Assembly (NCBI RefSeq): GCF_003385185.1
Contig: NZ_PQHZ01000062.1
Span: 1-32,533 of the forward strand
Source: Amycolatopsis palatopharyngis
GTDB lineage: Bacteria > Actinomycetota > Actinomycetes > Mycobacteriales > Pseudonocardiaceae
DNA: 32,533 nt
Reading direction: 5' to 3'
The position numbers and the translations under genes were made by a program. Shown piece by piece: positions 22,987 through 31,184 of the stretch. Every line of letters starts with the position of its first letter. Positions within the stretch are counted from its first letter, which is position 1. The notes below the pieces were generated by a model. The model had not been told where the DNA came from. It did no database searches and saw nothing but the letters and a program-made list of their open reading frames with translations.

Positions 22987-23029
22987 CAAGCGGTCCTTCC
23001 CATCCGAGGCACACACCCGACCGCACGCA

Positions 23030-23485
23030 TTACGCCACCTCCACCACGAGGTCGAGCTCGACCGGGGCGCCGAGCGGGAGCTCGGCTACACCAACGGCGG
23101 CACGGACGTGCACCCCGGCATCACCGAAGACCTCACCGAGCAGCTCGGAGGCGCCGTTGATCACCGCGGGCTGGCCGGTGAAGCCCTCGGCCGAAGCCAC
23201 ATACCCGGTCACCTTCACCACGCGCACGACCGAGTCGATGCCGGCGACCGAGTCCACGGCGGCGAGCGCGTTCAGGACACAGGTGCGCGCGTGTCCCTTC
23301 GCCGCCTCCGGGCTGACCTCCGCACCGACCTTGCCGGTTTCGGGCAACGATCCATCGACGAACGGCAACTGTCCGGAAGTCAGCACCTGCGAGCCACTGC
23401 GGACCGCGGGAACGTAGGCGGCCAACGGGGCGGCCACACCGGGCAGTTCGATCCCTAGCTCGCCGAGCCTTTCAGTCCAGCTCAT
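23030..23485 (-). CDS. RidA-family (YjgF/YER057c/UK114) protein, Rv3678c-like
   Basis: The product is 151 residues from ATG 23485, preceded by GAAAGG. RidA trimers hydrolyse reactive enamine/imine intermediates to keto acids; many relatives have unknown substrates. Visible family features are the SGQLPFVDGSLPETGKVG segment, the NALAAVDS helix and a C-terminal PLGAPVELDLVVEVA. The usual catalytic Arg (often in an RxxxxV context near the end) is not obvious: the corresponding area reads HVRAAVGVAELP, where Arg may fill that role. It starts 2 nt after the DUF4177 stop, so the two are one operon. Confidence 0.9.
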   Translation of the reverse strand: MSWTERLGELGIELPGVAAPLAAYVPAVRSGSQVLTSGQLPFVDGSLPETGKVGAEVSPEAAKGHARTCVLNALAAVDSVAGIDSVVRVVKVTGYVASAEGFTGQPAVINGASELLGEVFGDAGVHVRAAVGVAELPLGAPVELDLVVEVA

Positions 23486-23487
23486 GG

Positions 23488-23649
23488 TCAACCTTTCGGG
23501 CGCTTGAGGTAGGCGACGTGCTGCTCCCCGGTCGGGTTCGGCAACACCGTAACCAGTTCCCAGCCATCCTCGCCCCACTGATCGAGGATCTGCTTGGTCG
23601 CGTGAATCAACAGCGGAACCGTGGCGTACTCCCACTTGGTGGCACTCAT
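23488..23649 (-). CDS. DUF4177 small protein, Rv3678A-like
   Basis: The product is 53 residues from ATG 23649. It reads KWEYATVPLLIHATKQILDQ, then WGEDGWELVTVLPNP and a final HVAYLKRPKG, matching DUF4177 (EYxxV ... LNxxGxxGWELV ... KR). These are compact alpha/beta peptides of unknown function. It heads the transcript DUF4177-RidA and probably paralogs A and B, from a leaderless promoter. The same pair exists in M. tuberculosis as Rv3678A-Rv3678c, as I recall. Too short for many gene callers, but conservation of motif makes it real. Confidence 0.88.
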   Translation of the reverse strand: MSATKWEYATVPLLIHATKQILDQWGEDGWELVTVLPNPTGEQHVAYLKRPKG

Positions 23650-23656
23650 GGCCGCG

Positions 23657-23662
23657 AGCGTA
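23657..23662 (-). promoter_or_regulatory. -10 element for the leaderless DUF4177-RidA operon
   Basis: Minus-strand TACGCT is followed by 7 nt and ATG 23649. Slightly upstream, GTCAC-cataa-GTGAC (23701-23715) is a perfect 5-5-5 inverted repeat that could bind a regulator of this operon or of the divergent lipase. Confidence 0.5.
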
Positions 23663-23808
23663 GCCGGTACGGCCACAGCCGATGACCGGTGCGCGGGTCT
23701 GTCACCATAAGTGACGTCCGATCACGGATAGTCCACCCTGTCGGGCTCTGGTCCCGCATGCCCTGTTGCCGGAATCTCGTAAGGGGACCGTCCGACTAGG
23801 GGGAGCAC

Positions 23809-24693
23809 ATGCGACGTTCGAGACCTGCGCTGATCAGCGTCGTGCTGGCACTCCTGCTCAGCACGACGACACCGGCCGCGACCGCCGCAACCGGCTCCAC
23901 AGGCGGCTTCAACGACTGGAACTGCCGTCCCGATCCCGCCCATCCGACGCCCGTCGTGCTGGTGCACGGCACCGGCGACAACATGGAGACCACCTGGCGC
24001 GCGCTCGGCCCCAGACTGGTGGACCAGGGTTACTGCGCCTTCGCGCTGACCTACGGCGTGATCCCGGACGCGCCCGTCGTCGAGGACGTGGTCGGCGGGC
24101 TGATGCCGATCGACTACAGCGCCCGCGAGCTGGGCGAGTTCATCGATCAGGTGCTAAACGCCACCGGGTCGCCAAAGGTCGACATCGTCGGCTACTCGCA
24201 GGGCACGATGGTGCCGACCTACTTCGCCAAGGTCCTCGGCGGTGGTCCGCTGATCGACAAGTACGTCAGCCTGGCTCCCGGGTGGGACGGCACCAACCTG
24301 GCCGGACTGGGCAGCCTGCACGCCCTGCTGCAGAGCGTCGGCCTCGGCGGACTGCTCGGCCTGCTGACCGACTGCAGGGCCTGCCTCGAGCTGCTCGCAG
24401 GCTCGGAGACCCTGCGCATGCTCAACGAAGGTGGCATCTTCCTTCCGGAGATCACCTACACCAACATCATCACGAAGTACGACGAGATCGTCGTGCCTTA
24501 CACGAGCGGCATCGGCCACGGGCCGAACGTCACGAACATCATTCTCCAGGACACCTGCCCCGCCGACCGCGTGAATCACGTCGGCCTCGTCGTCGATCCC
24601 AACGCGCTTGGGCACGTGCTGGGCGCCCTCGATCCGGCGAACGCGGCGCCGGTGCCCTGCGTCCCGATGCGACCGGTCAAACCCGCCTTGTAG
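23809..24693 (+). CDS. Secreted class 2-type lipase (lipase 1 of a tandem pair)
   Basis: The product is 294 residues from ATG 23809, with GGGGGAG just upstream. A signal peptide ends near TAA27. It is an alpha/beta hydrolase: oxyanion HGTGDN, nucleophile Ser130 in GYSQG, Asp225 in TKYDEIV, His257 in VNHVGL. Six Cys (39, 76, 189, 192, 250, 284) suggest three disulfides. NDWNCRPDPAHPTPVVLVHGT is typical of actinobacterial lipase class 2/triacylglycerol lipase proteins. It hydrolyses ester lipids outside the cell. Its partner 65 nt downstream has the same layout. This pair has no counterpart at this place in Rv3669-Rv3683. Confidence 0.92.
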   Translation: MRRSRPALISVVLALLLSTTTPAATAATGSTGGFNDWNCRPDPAHPTPVVLVHGTGDNMETTWRALGPRLVDQGYCAFALTYGVIPDAPVVEDVVGGLMPIDYSARELGEFIDQVLNATGSPKVDIVGYSQGTMVPTYFAKVLGGGPLIDKYVSLAPGWDGTNLAGLGSLHALLQSVGLGGLLGLLTDCRACLELLAGSETLRMLNEGGIFLPEITYTNIITKYDEIVVPYTSGIGHGPNVTNIILQDTCPADRVNHVGLVVDPNALGHVLGALDPANAAPVPCVPMRPVKPAL

Positions 24694-24731
24694 CTCTGGC
24701 CCGAGTACTCCTGCTGTGGTTCACTTCACGC

Positions 24732-24745
24732 CTACTCACGAGTAG
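24732..24745. promoter_or_regulatory. Palindrome before lipase 2
   Basis: CTACTC-ac-GAGTAG is a perfect 6-2-6 inverted repeat in the 65-nt gap between the lipases, just before the GGAAGGAAA ribosome site. It may be an operator, a processing hairpin or a weak promoter with GAGTAG as part of it. Confidence 0.4.
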
Positions 24746-24758
24746 GGAAGGAAATCAC

Positions 24759-25715
24759 ATGAGGACAACGAGGTCCCTGCTGGCTGCCACCCTCGGCGCC
24801 GTCCTGACTCTGCTGATCATTCCCGGCACCGCTGCCGCGAGCGAAACGTATCCGGTGCCGTGGACCCTCGGCGCCGCTGTCCCCGCCCAGCTCGCCGATC
24901 CGGGTGGCGCGCCGCCAGGGTCCAACGACTGGTCCTGCACACCCACCCCTGAGCACCCGAATCCGGTAGTCCTCACCCACGGCCTCGGCGCGAACCAGAC
25001 CGTCAACTGGCAGACGTTCGCCCCGCTGCTGGCCAACAAGGGCTACTGCGTCTTCTCGCTCACCTACGGCACGAAGGACGGCGTCGGGAACCCGGACTAC
25101 TACCAGCCCGGCGGTCTTCTGCCCATGGAGGAGAGCGCGGTCGAACTGTCGGCGTTCGTGGACCGGGTACTCGCGGCAACCGGATCCTCCGAAGTGGACA
25201 TTCTCGGGCACTCCGAGGGAACGTTGATGCCCAGCTACTACGTGCGATTCCTCGGCGGCGAGTCCAAGGTGGACAAGTACGTGAGCCTGACCCCGCTGTG
25301 GGAGGGCACGACACTGCTCGGTCTGTCCACGCTCTACCAGCACGGCAGCGCGATCGGCCTCGACCCTGTCGTGGACGGCGCCCTGAACCCGGTTTGCGAG
25401 TCGTGCAAACAGTTCCTGCAGGGTTCGGACTACCTGAAGGAACTGCACAGCGTCGGCATCTTCGCGCCCGAGGTCACCTACACCAACATCGTCACCAAGT
25501 ACGACGAACTCGTCGTGCCCTACACCAGCGGTATCGCCAACGGCCCGAACGTGACGAACGTGGTGCTGCAGGAAGAGTGCGGGCTGGACTTCGCCGAACA
25601 CGCTGCCGTCGCGGCCGACCCGGTGGCGGCGGGACACGTGCTGAACGCACTGGACCCGTCGAACCCCGAACCCGTGCCCTGCGTGCTGGTCACCCCGCTG
25701 GGCGCGGCGTACTAA
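24759..25715 (+). CDS. Secreted class 2-type lipase (lipase 2 of a tandem pair)
   Basis: The product is 318 residues from ATG 24759, preceded by GGAAGGAAA. A signal peptide ends near AAA27. The nucleophile is Ser152 in GHSEG, with Asp249 in TKYDELV and His281 in AEHAAV. The six Cys (60, 97, 213, 216, 274, 308) occupy the same relative places as in lipase 1, and TKYDE-VVPYTSGI-GPNVTN is shared, so the two arose by duplication. An extra segment of about 20 residues after the signal peptide (TYPVPWTLGAAVPAQLADPG) is unique to it. The nucleophile elbow differs (HSE versus YSQ), so specificity may have diverged. Confidence 0.92.
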   Translation: MRTTRSLLAATLGAVLTLLIIPGTAAASETYPVPWTLGAAVPAQLADPGGAPPGSNDWSCTPTPEHPNPVVLTHGLGANQTVNWQTFAPLLANKGYCVFSLTYGTKDGVGNPDYYQPGGLLPMEESAVELSAFVDRVLAATGSSEVDILGHSEGTLMPSYYVRFLGGESKVDKYVSLTPLWEGTTLLGLSTLYQHGSAIGLDPVVDGALNPVCESCKQFLQGSDYLKELHSVGIFAPEVTYTNIVTKYDELVVPYTSGIANGPNVTNVVLQEECGLDFAEHAAVAADPVAAGHVLNALDPSNPEPVPCVLVTPLGAAY

Positions 25716-25778
25716 CGTGCCGTAACGGACCTCCCGTGGCGACTCGATCGCCGATCCGGATTGGGCCAGACTCTGGGT

Positions 25779-26027
25779 ATGGAGACGTGGCGGATCATCG
25801 CGACGGCGGCGCTGGCACTGGCCGGCGTGCCCGGGGTGCTGATGGTGATGGCGAAGGTTCGCGACGTCACCGGCTCCTCGGGCTCCGTCGCGGTGTCCGG
25901 TGCGGTGTCCGCGACCGCGCTGGCGCTGCTCTGCCTGCTCACCCTCACGGTGCTGCCGACGGTGCTGGCCTGGACGGCCGTCGGCCTGGTCGGCGTAGCG
26001 GTGACGGTGCTCGTGCTGGCGAGCTGA
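25779..26027 (+). CDS. Small two- or three-helix membrane protein
   Basis: The product is 82 residues from ATG 25779. CAGACT 6 nt upstream could be the -10 of a leaderless message. Hydrophobic segments lie at about 4-25 (WRIIATAALALAGVPGVLMVMA), 39-60 and 63-81. Only a short polar loop (KVRDVTGSSGS) lies between the first two. No family is recognised. It precedes the ATPase pair by 34 nt but that pair has its own promoter. Confidence 0.65.
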   Translation: METWRIIATAALALAGVPGVLMVMAKVRDVTGSSGSVAVSGAVSATALALLCLLTLTVLPTVLAWTAVGLVGVAVTVLVLAS

Positions 26028-26049
26028 ACACCCGATCGGCACCGTGACT

Positions 26050-26055
26050 TAGGCT
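26050..26055 (+). promoter_or_regulatory. -10 element for the leaderless ATPase pair
   Basis: TAGGCT is followed by 6 nt and GTG 26062. The same hexamer and spacing occur at nth. No ribosome site is seen. Confidence 0.55.
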
Positions 26056-26061
26056 GCCAAG

Positions 26062-27069
26062 GTGACCACTGCGCATGCTGGCTGGCCCGACGAGCTCACC
26101 CGCACCCGGCTCCATTTCGTCACCGGCAAGGGAGGAACGGGCAAGACCACCCTCGCCGCCTCTCTTGGCCTCGCGCTGGCCCGTGAAGGCAAACGCGTGC
26201 TGCTGATCGAGGTCGAGGGCCGGCAGGGGTTCGCCCAGCTGTTCGACACCGAACCGCTGCCCTATGCCGAGCAGCGCATCGCGGCCGCCCCGGGCGGCGG
26301 CGAGCTGCGCGCCCTGCACATCGACGTCGAAGCGGCGTTGCTCGAGTACTTCGAGATGTTCTACAACCTCGGATTCGCGGGGCGAACGCTGCGCCGGATG
26401 GGCGCGATCGAGTTCGCCACCACGCTCGCGCCCGGCCTGCGTGACGTTCTGCTCACCGGAAAGATCAAGGAGTGCGTCCGCCGCACCGACTCCGACGGCA
26501 GGTATGTCTACGACGCGGTGGTTGTCGACGCGCCGCCGACCGGACGGGTGGTGAAGTTCCTGGACGTCACCAAGGCGCTCACCGACCTCGCCAAGACCGG
26601 ACCCATCCGGGGGCAGGCGGAGGGCGTGGTCCGGCTGCTGCACTCCGGCGAGACAGCCGTGCACCTGGTGACCCTGCTCGAGGAGATGCCGGTGCGCGAG
26701 ACCCTCGAGGCCGTCGCCGACCTCGACGGGGCCGACCTGCGCCCCGGCGCGGTACTGGTCAACCGCGTGCGCCCGCCCCGGCTGCCCGCCCGCTCGGTCA
26801 CGGCCGCCGCCGACGGCAGGGTGGACGCCTCCAGGGTCAGGGCCGGGCTCAAAGCCGCCGGCCTGGAGCTGTCGAACGACGACCTGGAAGGGCTGGTCGA
26901 GGAAACCGTCGAGCACGCGATCCGGGTAGCGGCCGAACAGCGCTCCCGTGAACAGCTCGACGAGGCCGACCTGCCGACACTGGAGCTGCCCGATCTCAAC
27001 CAAGGAGTCGACGTCGCCGCGCTCTACGAGCTGGCCGACGTACTGACCGAGCAGGGGGTACGGACGTGA
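26062..27069 (+). CDS. Get3/ArsA-like ATPase, first subunit (Rv3679-like)
   Basis: The product is 335 residues from GTG 26062. The deviant Walker A motif GKGGTGKTT (22-30) includes the signature Lys23 that crosses the dimer interface in SIMIBI ATPases. Asp in VVVDAPPTGRV (about 154-164) marks switch II. No Cys metal sites of ArsA are visible. In M. tuberculosis the equivalent pair (Rv3679-Rv3680, called BagA/BagB as I recall) interacts and protects against glycerol and nitric oxide stress. It probably pairs with the next gene, whose GTG overlaps this TGA. The client is unknown. Confidence 0.92.
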   Translation: MTTAHAGWPDELTRTRLHFVTGKGGTGKTTLAASLGLALAREGKRVLLIEVEGRQGFAQLFDTEPLPYAEQRIAAAPGGGELRALHIDVEAALLEYFEMFYNLGFAGRTLRRMGAIEFATTLAPGLRDVLLTGKIKECVRRTDSDGRYVYDAVVVDAPPTGRVVKFLDVTKALTDLAKTGPIRGQAEGVVRLLHSGETAVHLVTLLEEMPVRETLEAVADLDGADLRPGAVLVNRVRPPRLPARSVTAAADGRVDASRVRAGLKAAGLELSNDDLEGLVEETVEHAIRVAAEQRSREQLDEADLPTLELPDLNQGVDVAALYELADVLTEQGVRT

Positions 27070-28208
27070 GCGACCGGCAGGACAGCACCGTGCTGGACAC
27101 CGACCTCCTGCTCGACGACCCGGCGACCCGGGTGATCGTCTGTTGCGGATCCGGCGGAGTCGGCAAGACGACCACCGCCGCCGCACTCGCCCTGCGTGCG
27201 GCGGAACGCGGCAGGCAGACGGTCGTGCTGACGATCGACCCGGCCCGCCGCCTCGCGCAGGCTCTCGGCCTGCGCGAACTGGGCAACTACCCGAAACAGG
27301 TGCAGGTAGAGGGGTTCGAGCCCAAGGGCGAACTGTGGGCGATGATGCTCGACATGCGTCGCACCTTCGACGACATGGTGCGATCGCACGCCGGTCCGGA
27401 GCGGGCCGAGCAGCTGCTCGCAAACCCCTTCTACCAAACCATTTCCACCTCGTTCTCCGGAACGCAGGAGTACATGGCGATGGAGAAGCTCGGCCAGCTC
27501 GCCGCGACCGGCGACTGGGACCTGATCATCGTGGACACGCCGCCGAGCCGGTCGGCCCTGGACTTCCTGGACGCTCCGACCAGATTGTCGACCGCACTCG
27601 ACGGCCGGATGATCCGCCTGCTCACCGCCCCGGCCAAGGCAGGCGGCTGGGGCCTGCGCAAGGTCGTCAGCGCCGGATTCTCGATGTTCGCCAAGGCGGT
27701 CTCCACGATCCTCGGCGGGCAGTTGCTCGCCGACGCCTCGGCCTTCATGCAAGCCTTCGACACGATGTTCGGTGGCTTCCGTGAACGGGCCCGCAAGACA
27801 GCCGAGCTACTGCGCTCGGCGGGCACGTCGTTCCTTGTGGTGGCCGCACCGGAGCCGGACGCACTGCGCGAGGCGAGCTACTTCGTCGAGCGGCTCTCCG
27901 ACGAATCGATGCCACTGAGCGGGCTCGTCGCCAACCGAACGCACCCCCTGCTCGCACAGCTCTCCGCGACCGAGGCGCTGGGCGCGGCCGACGCACTCGA
28001 ACGGGGAGCGCAGAACGCCCCGCTGGCCACCGCCGTTCTGCGCCTGCATGCCGATCGGGTCGCGCTCGCGGAGCGGGAGACACGGTTGCTCGCCAGATTC
28101 ACCAAGGCACACCCCGAAGTTCCGGTGGTGCGAGTGCCCGCACTACCGAGTGACGTGCACGACCTCTGCGGGTTGCGCGACATCGGCGAGCGGCTGTCCG
28201 GCGCGTGA
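27066..28208 (+). CDS. Get3/ArsA-like ATPase, second subunit (Rv3680-like)
   Basis: The product is 380 residues from GTG 27066, overlapping the first ATPase by GTGA. Its P-loop reads GSGGVGKTT (28-36): the second residue is Ser29 instead of the signature Lys, so the usual trans-acting Lys is missing. Switch II is IIVDTPPSRSALDFLD. A Phe/Met-rich segment (about 185-245: GFSMFAKAVSTILGGQLLADASAFMQAFDTMFGG) could be a hydrophobic client groove, as in Get3. A heterodimer in which only the first subunit supplies the signature Lys is likely. Hairpin termination overlaps the stop codon. Confidence 0.92.
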   Translation: MSDRQDSTVLDTDLLLDDPATRVIVCCGSGGVGKTTTAAALALRAAERGRQTVVLTIDPARRLAQALGLRELGNYPKQVQVEGFEPKGELWAMMLDMRRTFDDMVRSHAGPERAEQLLANPFYQTISTSFSGTQEYMAMEKLGQLAATGDWDLIIVDTPPSRSALDFLDAPTRLSTALDGRMIRLLTAPAKAGGWGLRKVVSAGFSMFAKAVSTILGGQLLADASAFMQAFDTMFGGFRERARKTAELLRSAGTSFLVVAAPEPDALREASYFVERLSDESMPLSGLVANRTHPLLAQLSATEALGAADALERGAQNAPLATAVLRLHADRVALAERETRLLARFTKAHPEVPVVRVPALPSDVHDLCGLRDIGERLSGA

Positions 28209-28245
28209 CGGGGCGGCGGCGAGAAGCCTGCCGCACCCGTCACGC
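28203..28245. terminator. Hairpin over the ATPase stop codon, facing whiB4
   Basis: GCGTGACGGG (28203-28212) is an exact reverse complement of CCCGTCACGC (28236-28245). Inside, GCGGC and GCCGC parts can extend the stem with a bulge. It includes the TGA of the second ATPase and lies between convergent genes, so it probably stops both. There is no T-tract. Confidence 0.65.
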
Positions 28246-28270
28246 CGACGCCGTCAACGGCGGAACGCCG

Positions 28271-28579
28271 TCAGGACACCCGGGCCGCGGGCTCCTCCTC
28301 CGGCGCGAACTTGCGCTTCGCCGACTCCAGCAGATCGGCCCAGTTGCCGACCTCCGGCCGCCTGCGCAGCAGGGCACGCCGTTCGCGCTCGGTCATGCCG
28401 CCCCAGACACCGAAGTCGATCCGGTTGTCCAGCGCCTCGGCAAGACACTCCGTTCGCACCGGGCAACCCATGCAGACAAGTTTCGCCCTGTTCTGCTCGG
28501 CCCCACGAACGAAGAGTCCGTCCGGATCGGTGTCCCGGCAGGACGCGCTGATCCGCCAGTCCGACTGGTTGGTCTCCAT
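28271..28579 (-). CDS. whiB4: WhiB4-type iron-sulfur regulator
   Basis: The product is 102 residues from ATG 28579, with GGGAG upstream. Cys14, Cys36, Cys39 and Cys45 (C-x21-C-x2-C-x5-C) bind the [4Fe-4S] cluster. GVWGGM forms the turn that contacts sigma-A, and ERERRALLRRRPEVG and KRKF give a basic DNA-binding tail. The position between the ATPase pair and ponA2 matches M. tuberculosis whiB4 (Rv3681c), which senses oxygen and nitric oxide and controls antioxidant and beta-lactam responses. Divergent ponA2 is a natural candidate target; this is inference. Confidence 0.92.
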   Translation of the reverse strand: METNQSDWRISASCRDTDPDGLFVRGAEQNRAKLVCMGCPVRTECLAEALDNRIDFGVWGGMTERERRALLRRRPEVGNWADLLESAKRKFAPEEEPAARVS

Positions 28580-28932
28580 ACCCCCAGCTCCCTAACCTGT
28601 AGTGGCCCACAGGCAGGAGTCGAGATCGCCACGTCTCGGCCCCCACGAGCAGGTCTCTTGTGCTCACCCTCTCACCGCCGCCTCCCCAGGCGCCGGTGCC
28701 TTCGAATAGCTCAGGACGGCCGAAACCGCACTGATCCATCCGTTGGCCATTTACGTGAGACGTTGACGGACTGTAATGGGCTGCGGTTCCCCTCGCCAAG
28801 AGTCCCGTTGCATTTGTTACGGCTTGATCCGTCACAACCGCACCCGAACGGAGTAACGCGACGCTACCGCCTGACACCGGTGCGGCGGCGCGGTCACACA
28901 CACGCAACAGGAGACCGCGTACCCTTGCCAGC
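28580..28932. other. 353-nt divergent intergenic region, whiB4/ponA2
   Basis: No gene seen. The right end holds TACCCT (28920-28925), a -10 followed by 7 nt and the ponA2 GTG, so ponA2 is probably leaderless. The remainder contains a CAT/AT-richer stretch (28720-28850) where WhiB4 or sigma factors might bind. I could not name a -35 or a WhiB site. Confidence 0.45.
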
Positions 28933-31092
28933 GTGCGCAAGAGCGATGGTCTGCTGAAACTTGTCGGCCTCTGCCTGCTCGCGGGGGTGCTGGTCGCGGG
29001 GGTCCTGTTCCCCGTCGTCGGCGCCGCTGGGGTGATCTCCAACCAGGCAAGCCAGACGGTGGACGAGATGTCCTCCGAGCTGGCCGACGTGCCGCCCCCG
29101 CTGGTCACCAGAGTGACCGACCGGGACGGCAACCAGATCGCCTCGCTGTACAAGCAGTACCGCATCCCGACGACGAGCGACCAGATCTCCGACGCGATGA
29201 AGTGGGCGCTGGTCTCCATCGAGGACAAGCGCTTTTACGAGCACCACGGTGTCGACTGGAAGGGCACGCTGCGCGCGGCGATCAGCAACCAGACCGGCGG
29301 CGACACCCAGGGCGCCTCGACCATCACCCAGCAGTATGTGAAGAACTACCTGATCAACGTCGTCTACCGGGGCGACGAGGTCGGCCAGGAGAAGGCCCAG
29401 GAGCAGTCGATCGCCCGTAAGCTGAAAGAAGCGCGGATCGCGATCCAGCTCGAGACCAAAATGGCCAAGGAGCAGGTGCTCACCGGTTACCTCAACGTCG
29501 TCGAGTTCTCCCGCCAGATCTTCGGTGTCGGGGCCGCCGCGCACGCCTACTTCGACACCACCGCGAAGGAACTCACCGTCGCGCAGGGCGCGCTGCTGGC
29601 CGGCATGGTGAACAACCCGGGCCAGCTCGACCCCTGGAACCACCCGGAGGCCGCGAAGGAACGGCGCAACCGGGTGATCGACAAGATGGTCGAGAACCGC
29701 AAACTGGCGCCCGAGGACGGCGAGCGGATCAAGGGCGAACCGCTGGGCGTGGTGCCCGAAGGGCCCAACAAGCCCGCATCCACCTGCATCGGCGCGGGGC
29801 CGGAGAACGGCTTCTTCTGCCAGTACGTGCTCGACTACCTGAAGGAGAAGGGCCTCACCGAGGACCAGATCTTCACCGGCGGCTGGACCATCAGGACCAG
29901 CATGGACCAGGAGGCCAACCACGAGGCCAAGATGTCGGCGCAGACCCAGGTCAAGAAGGACCAGGAGAATGTGGCGAACACACTGTCGCTGGTGAAGCCC
30001 GGCAAGGACTCGCGGGAGGTCATCGCGCTGGTCGCCAACCGGGACTACGGCACGGACCCGGAGCAGGGCCAGACCGTGTACGGCCTGCCTTCGGGGATCT
30101 ACAACATGACCGGTGCCGGGTCGAGTTTCAAGATGTTCACCGCGGCGGCCGCCATGAAGCAGGGCGTCGCGGGCATTTACGACGAGGTCCCTTCACCGAG
30201 CCGGCACGTGTCGAATGTCTTCGTCGGTGGTGCCGACACCTGTCCGCTCGTCGCACGTGGCACGCACGCCTACTGCCTCGGTAACAACGAAGGCTCGGAC
30301 TTCCCGCCGGAGATCACCCTGCAGACGGCGCTGCAGCGCTCCCCCAACACCTCGTTCGTCATTCTCGAGGAGCGGGCCGGGATGGGCCCGGTGGTGGACA
30401 TGGCGAGCAAGCTCGGGCTGCGGAACACGATGGCGAGCAACCTCGCCGGCGGCAAGCCGGATCCCAAGAGCGACAACGGCGCGCTGCGGGTGTCGCAGAA
30501 GCAGTTCTTCGGCCCCAAGGAGAACTCGCCAGGGCAGGGCTCGTTCACCCTGGGCGTCAGCCCGGTGTCCGGCCTCGAACTGGCCAACGTGGGCGCGACG
30601 ATCATGAGCGGTGGGGTCTGGTGCCCGCCGAACCCGATCCTCGAGATCACCGATCGAGGCGGCGAGCCGATTCCGATCAAGACCGAGCCCTGTGAACAGG
30701 TCGTGGAAGAGGGCCTCGCCAACACGATGGCCGTCGGCATGAGCAAGGACCACGAACCTGGCGGCACCGCGCACCGAGCGGCCACCGAAGTGGACTGGGA
30801 CCGGCCGATGATCGGCAAGACCGGAACCACCCAGAACAACGGTTCGGCGGCCTTCGTCGGCGCGACTCCGCAGATCGCGGGCGCGGCGATGGTGTTCCGG
30901 CCGGACTTTCCCAACGGTGGCCTGCAGGACCGCGGTGTCGGCAACGTGGTCGCCGTGCCACCGGACGACGGGACCATGTTCGGCGGCAGGACGCCTGCAC
31001 GTACCTGGTTCGGCGCGATGGACAAGATCCTCGAAGGTGAGCCGAAACCGCCACTGCCGAAGGCCGACCCGAAGTACGAGCGGATGGACTGA
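28933..31092 (+). CDS. ponA2: Bifunctional penicillin-binding protein PonA2-like, without PASTA domain
   Basis: The product is 719 residues from GTG 28933. One N-terminal helix (about 8-32). The glycosyltransferase (GT51) domain has Glu97 in SIEDKRFYEHHG and GASTITQQYVKN. The transpeptidase has Ser397-x-x-Lys400 (GAGSSFKMF), Ser470-Pro-Asn472 and Lys629-Thr-Gly. It polymerises and cross-links peptidoglycan outside the membrane and is the beta-lactam target. M. tuberculosis PonA2 (Rv3682) ends in a PASTA domain; here the protein stops about 50 residues after the transpeptidase, so that sensor is absent. It faces whiB4 and leads to the metallophosphoesterase. Confidence 0.95.
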   Translation: MRKSDGLLKLVGLCLLAGVLVAGVLFPVVGAAGVISNQASQTVDEMSSELADVPPPLVTRVTDRDGNQIASLYKQYRIPTTSDQISDAMKWALVSIEDKRFYEHHGVDWKGTLRAAISNQTGGDTQGASTITQQYVKNYLINVVYRGDEVGQEKAQEQSIARKLKEARIAIQLETKMAKEQVLTGYLNVVEFSRQIFGVGAAAHAYFDTTAKELTVAQGALLAGMVNNPGQLDPWNHPEAAKERRNRVIDKMVENRKLAPEDGERIKGEPLGVVPEGPNKPASTCIGAGPENGFFCQYVLDYLKEKGLTEDQIFTGGWTIRTSMDQEANHEAKMSAQTQVKKDQENVANTLSLVKPGKDSREVIALVANRDYGTDPEQGQTVYGLPSGIYNMTGAGSSFKMFTAAAAMKQGVAGIYDEVPSPSRHVSNVFVGGADTCPLVARGTHAYCLGNNEGSDFPPEITLQTALQRSPNTSFVILEERAGMGPVVDMASKLGLRNTMASNLAGGKPDPKSDNGALRVSQKQFFGPKENSPGQGSFTLGVSPVSGLELANVGATIMSGGVWCPPNPILEITDRGGEPIPIKTEPCEQVVEEGLANTMAVGMSKDHEPGGTAHRAATEVDWDRPMIGKTGTTQNNGSAAFVGATPQIAGAAMVFRPDFPNGGLQDRGVGNVVAVPPDDGTMFGGRTPARTWFGAMDKILEGEPKPPLPKADPKYERMD

Positions 31093-31171
31093 GCGGTATC
31101 GGCCGCTCAGTCCCGACCCGACCAACGTCTGGTTGTTCGCGTGGCACAACCCCGTCATCCGGCCGAGCACG

Positions 31172-31177
31172 TAAACT
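31172..31177 (+). promoter_or_regulatory. -10 element for leaderless metallophosphoesterase gene
   Basis: TAAACT is followed by 7 nt and GTG 31185, giving the gene its own promoter 80 nt after ponA2. No ribosome site is visible. Confidence 0.55.
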
Positions 31178-31184
31178 GGAACAT

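Noticed and set aside
23010..23016. Upstream GTG as the start of paralog A
   Set aside because: In frame but without ribosome site, whereas ATG 22986 has AAGGA at 7 nt.
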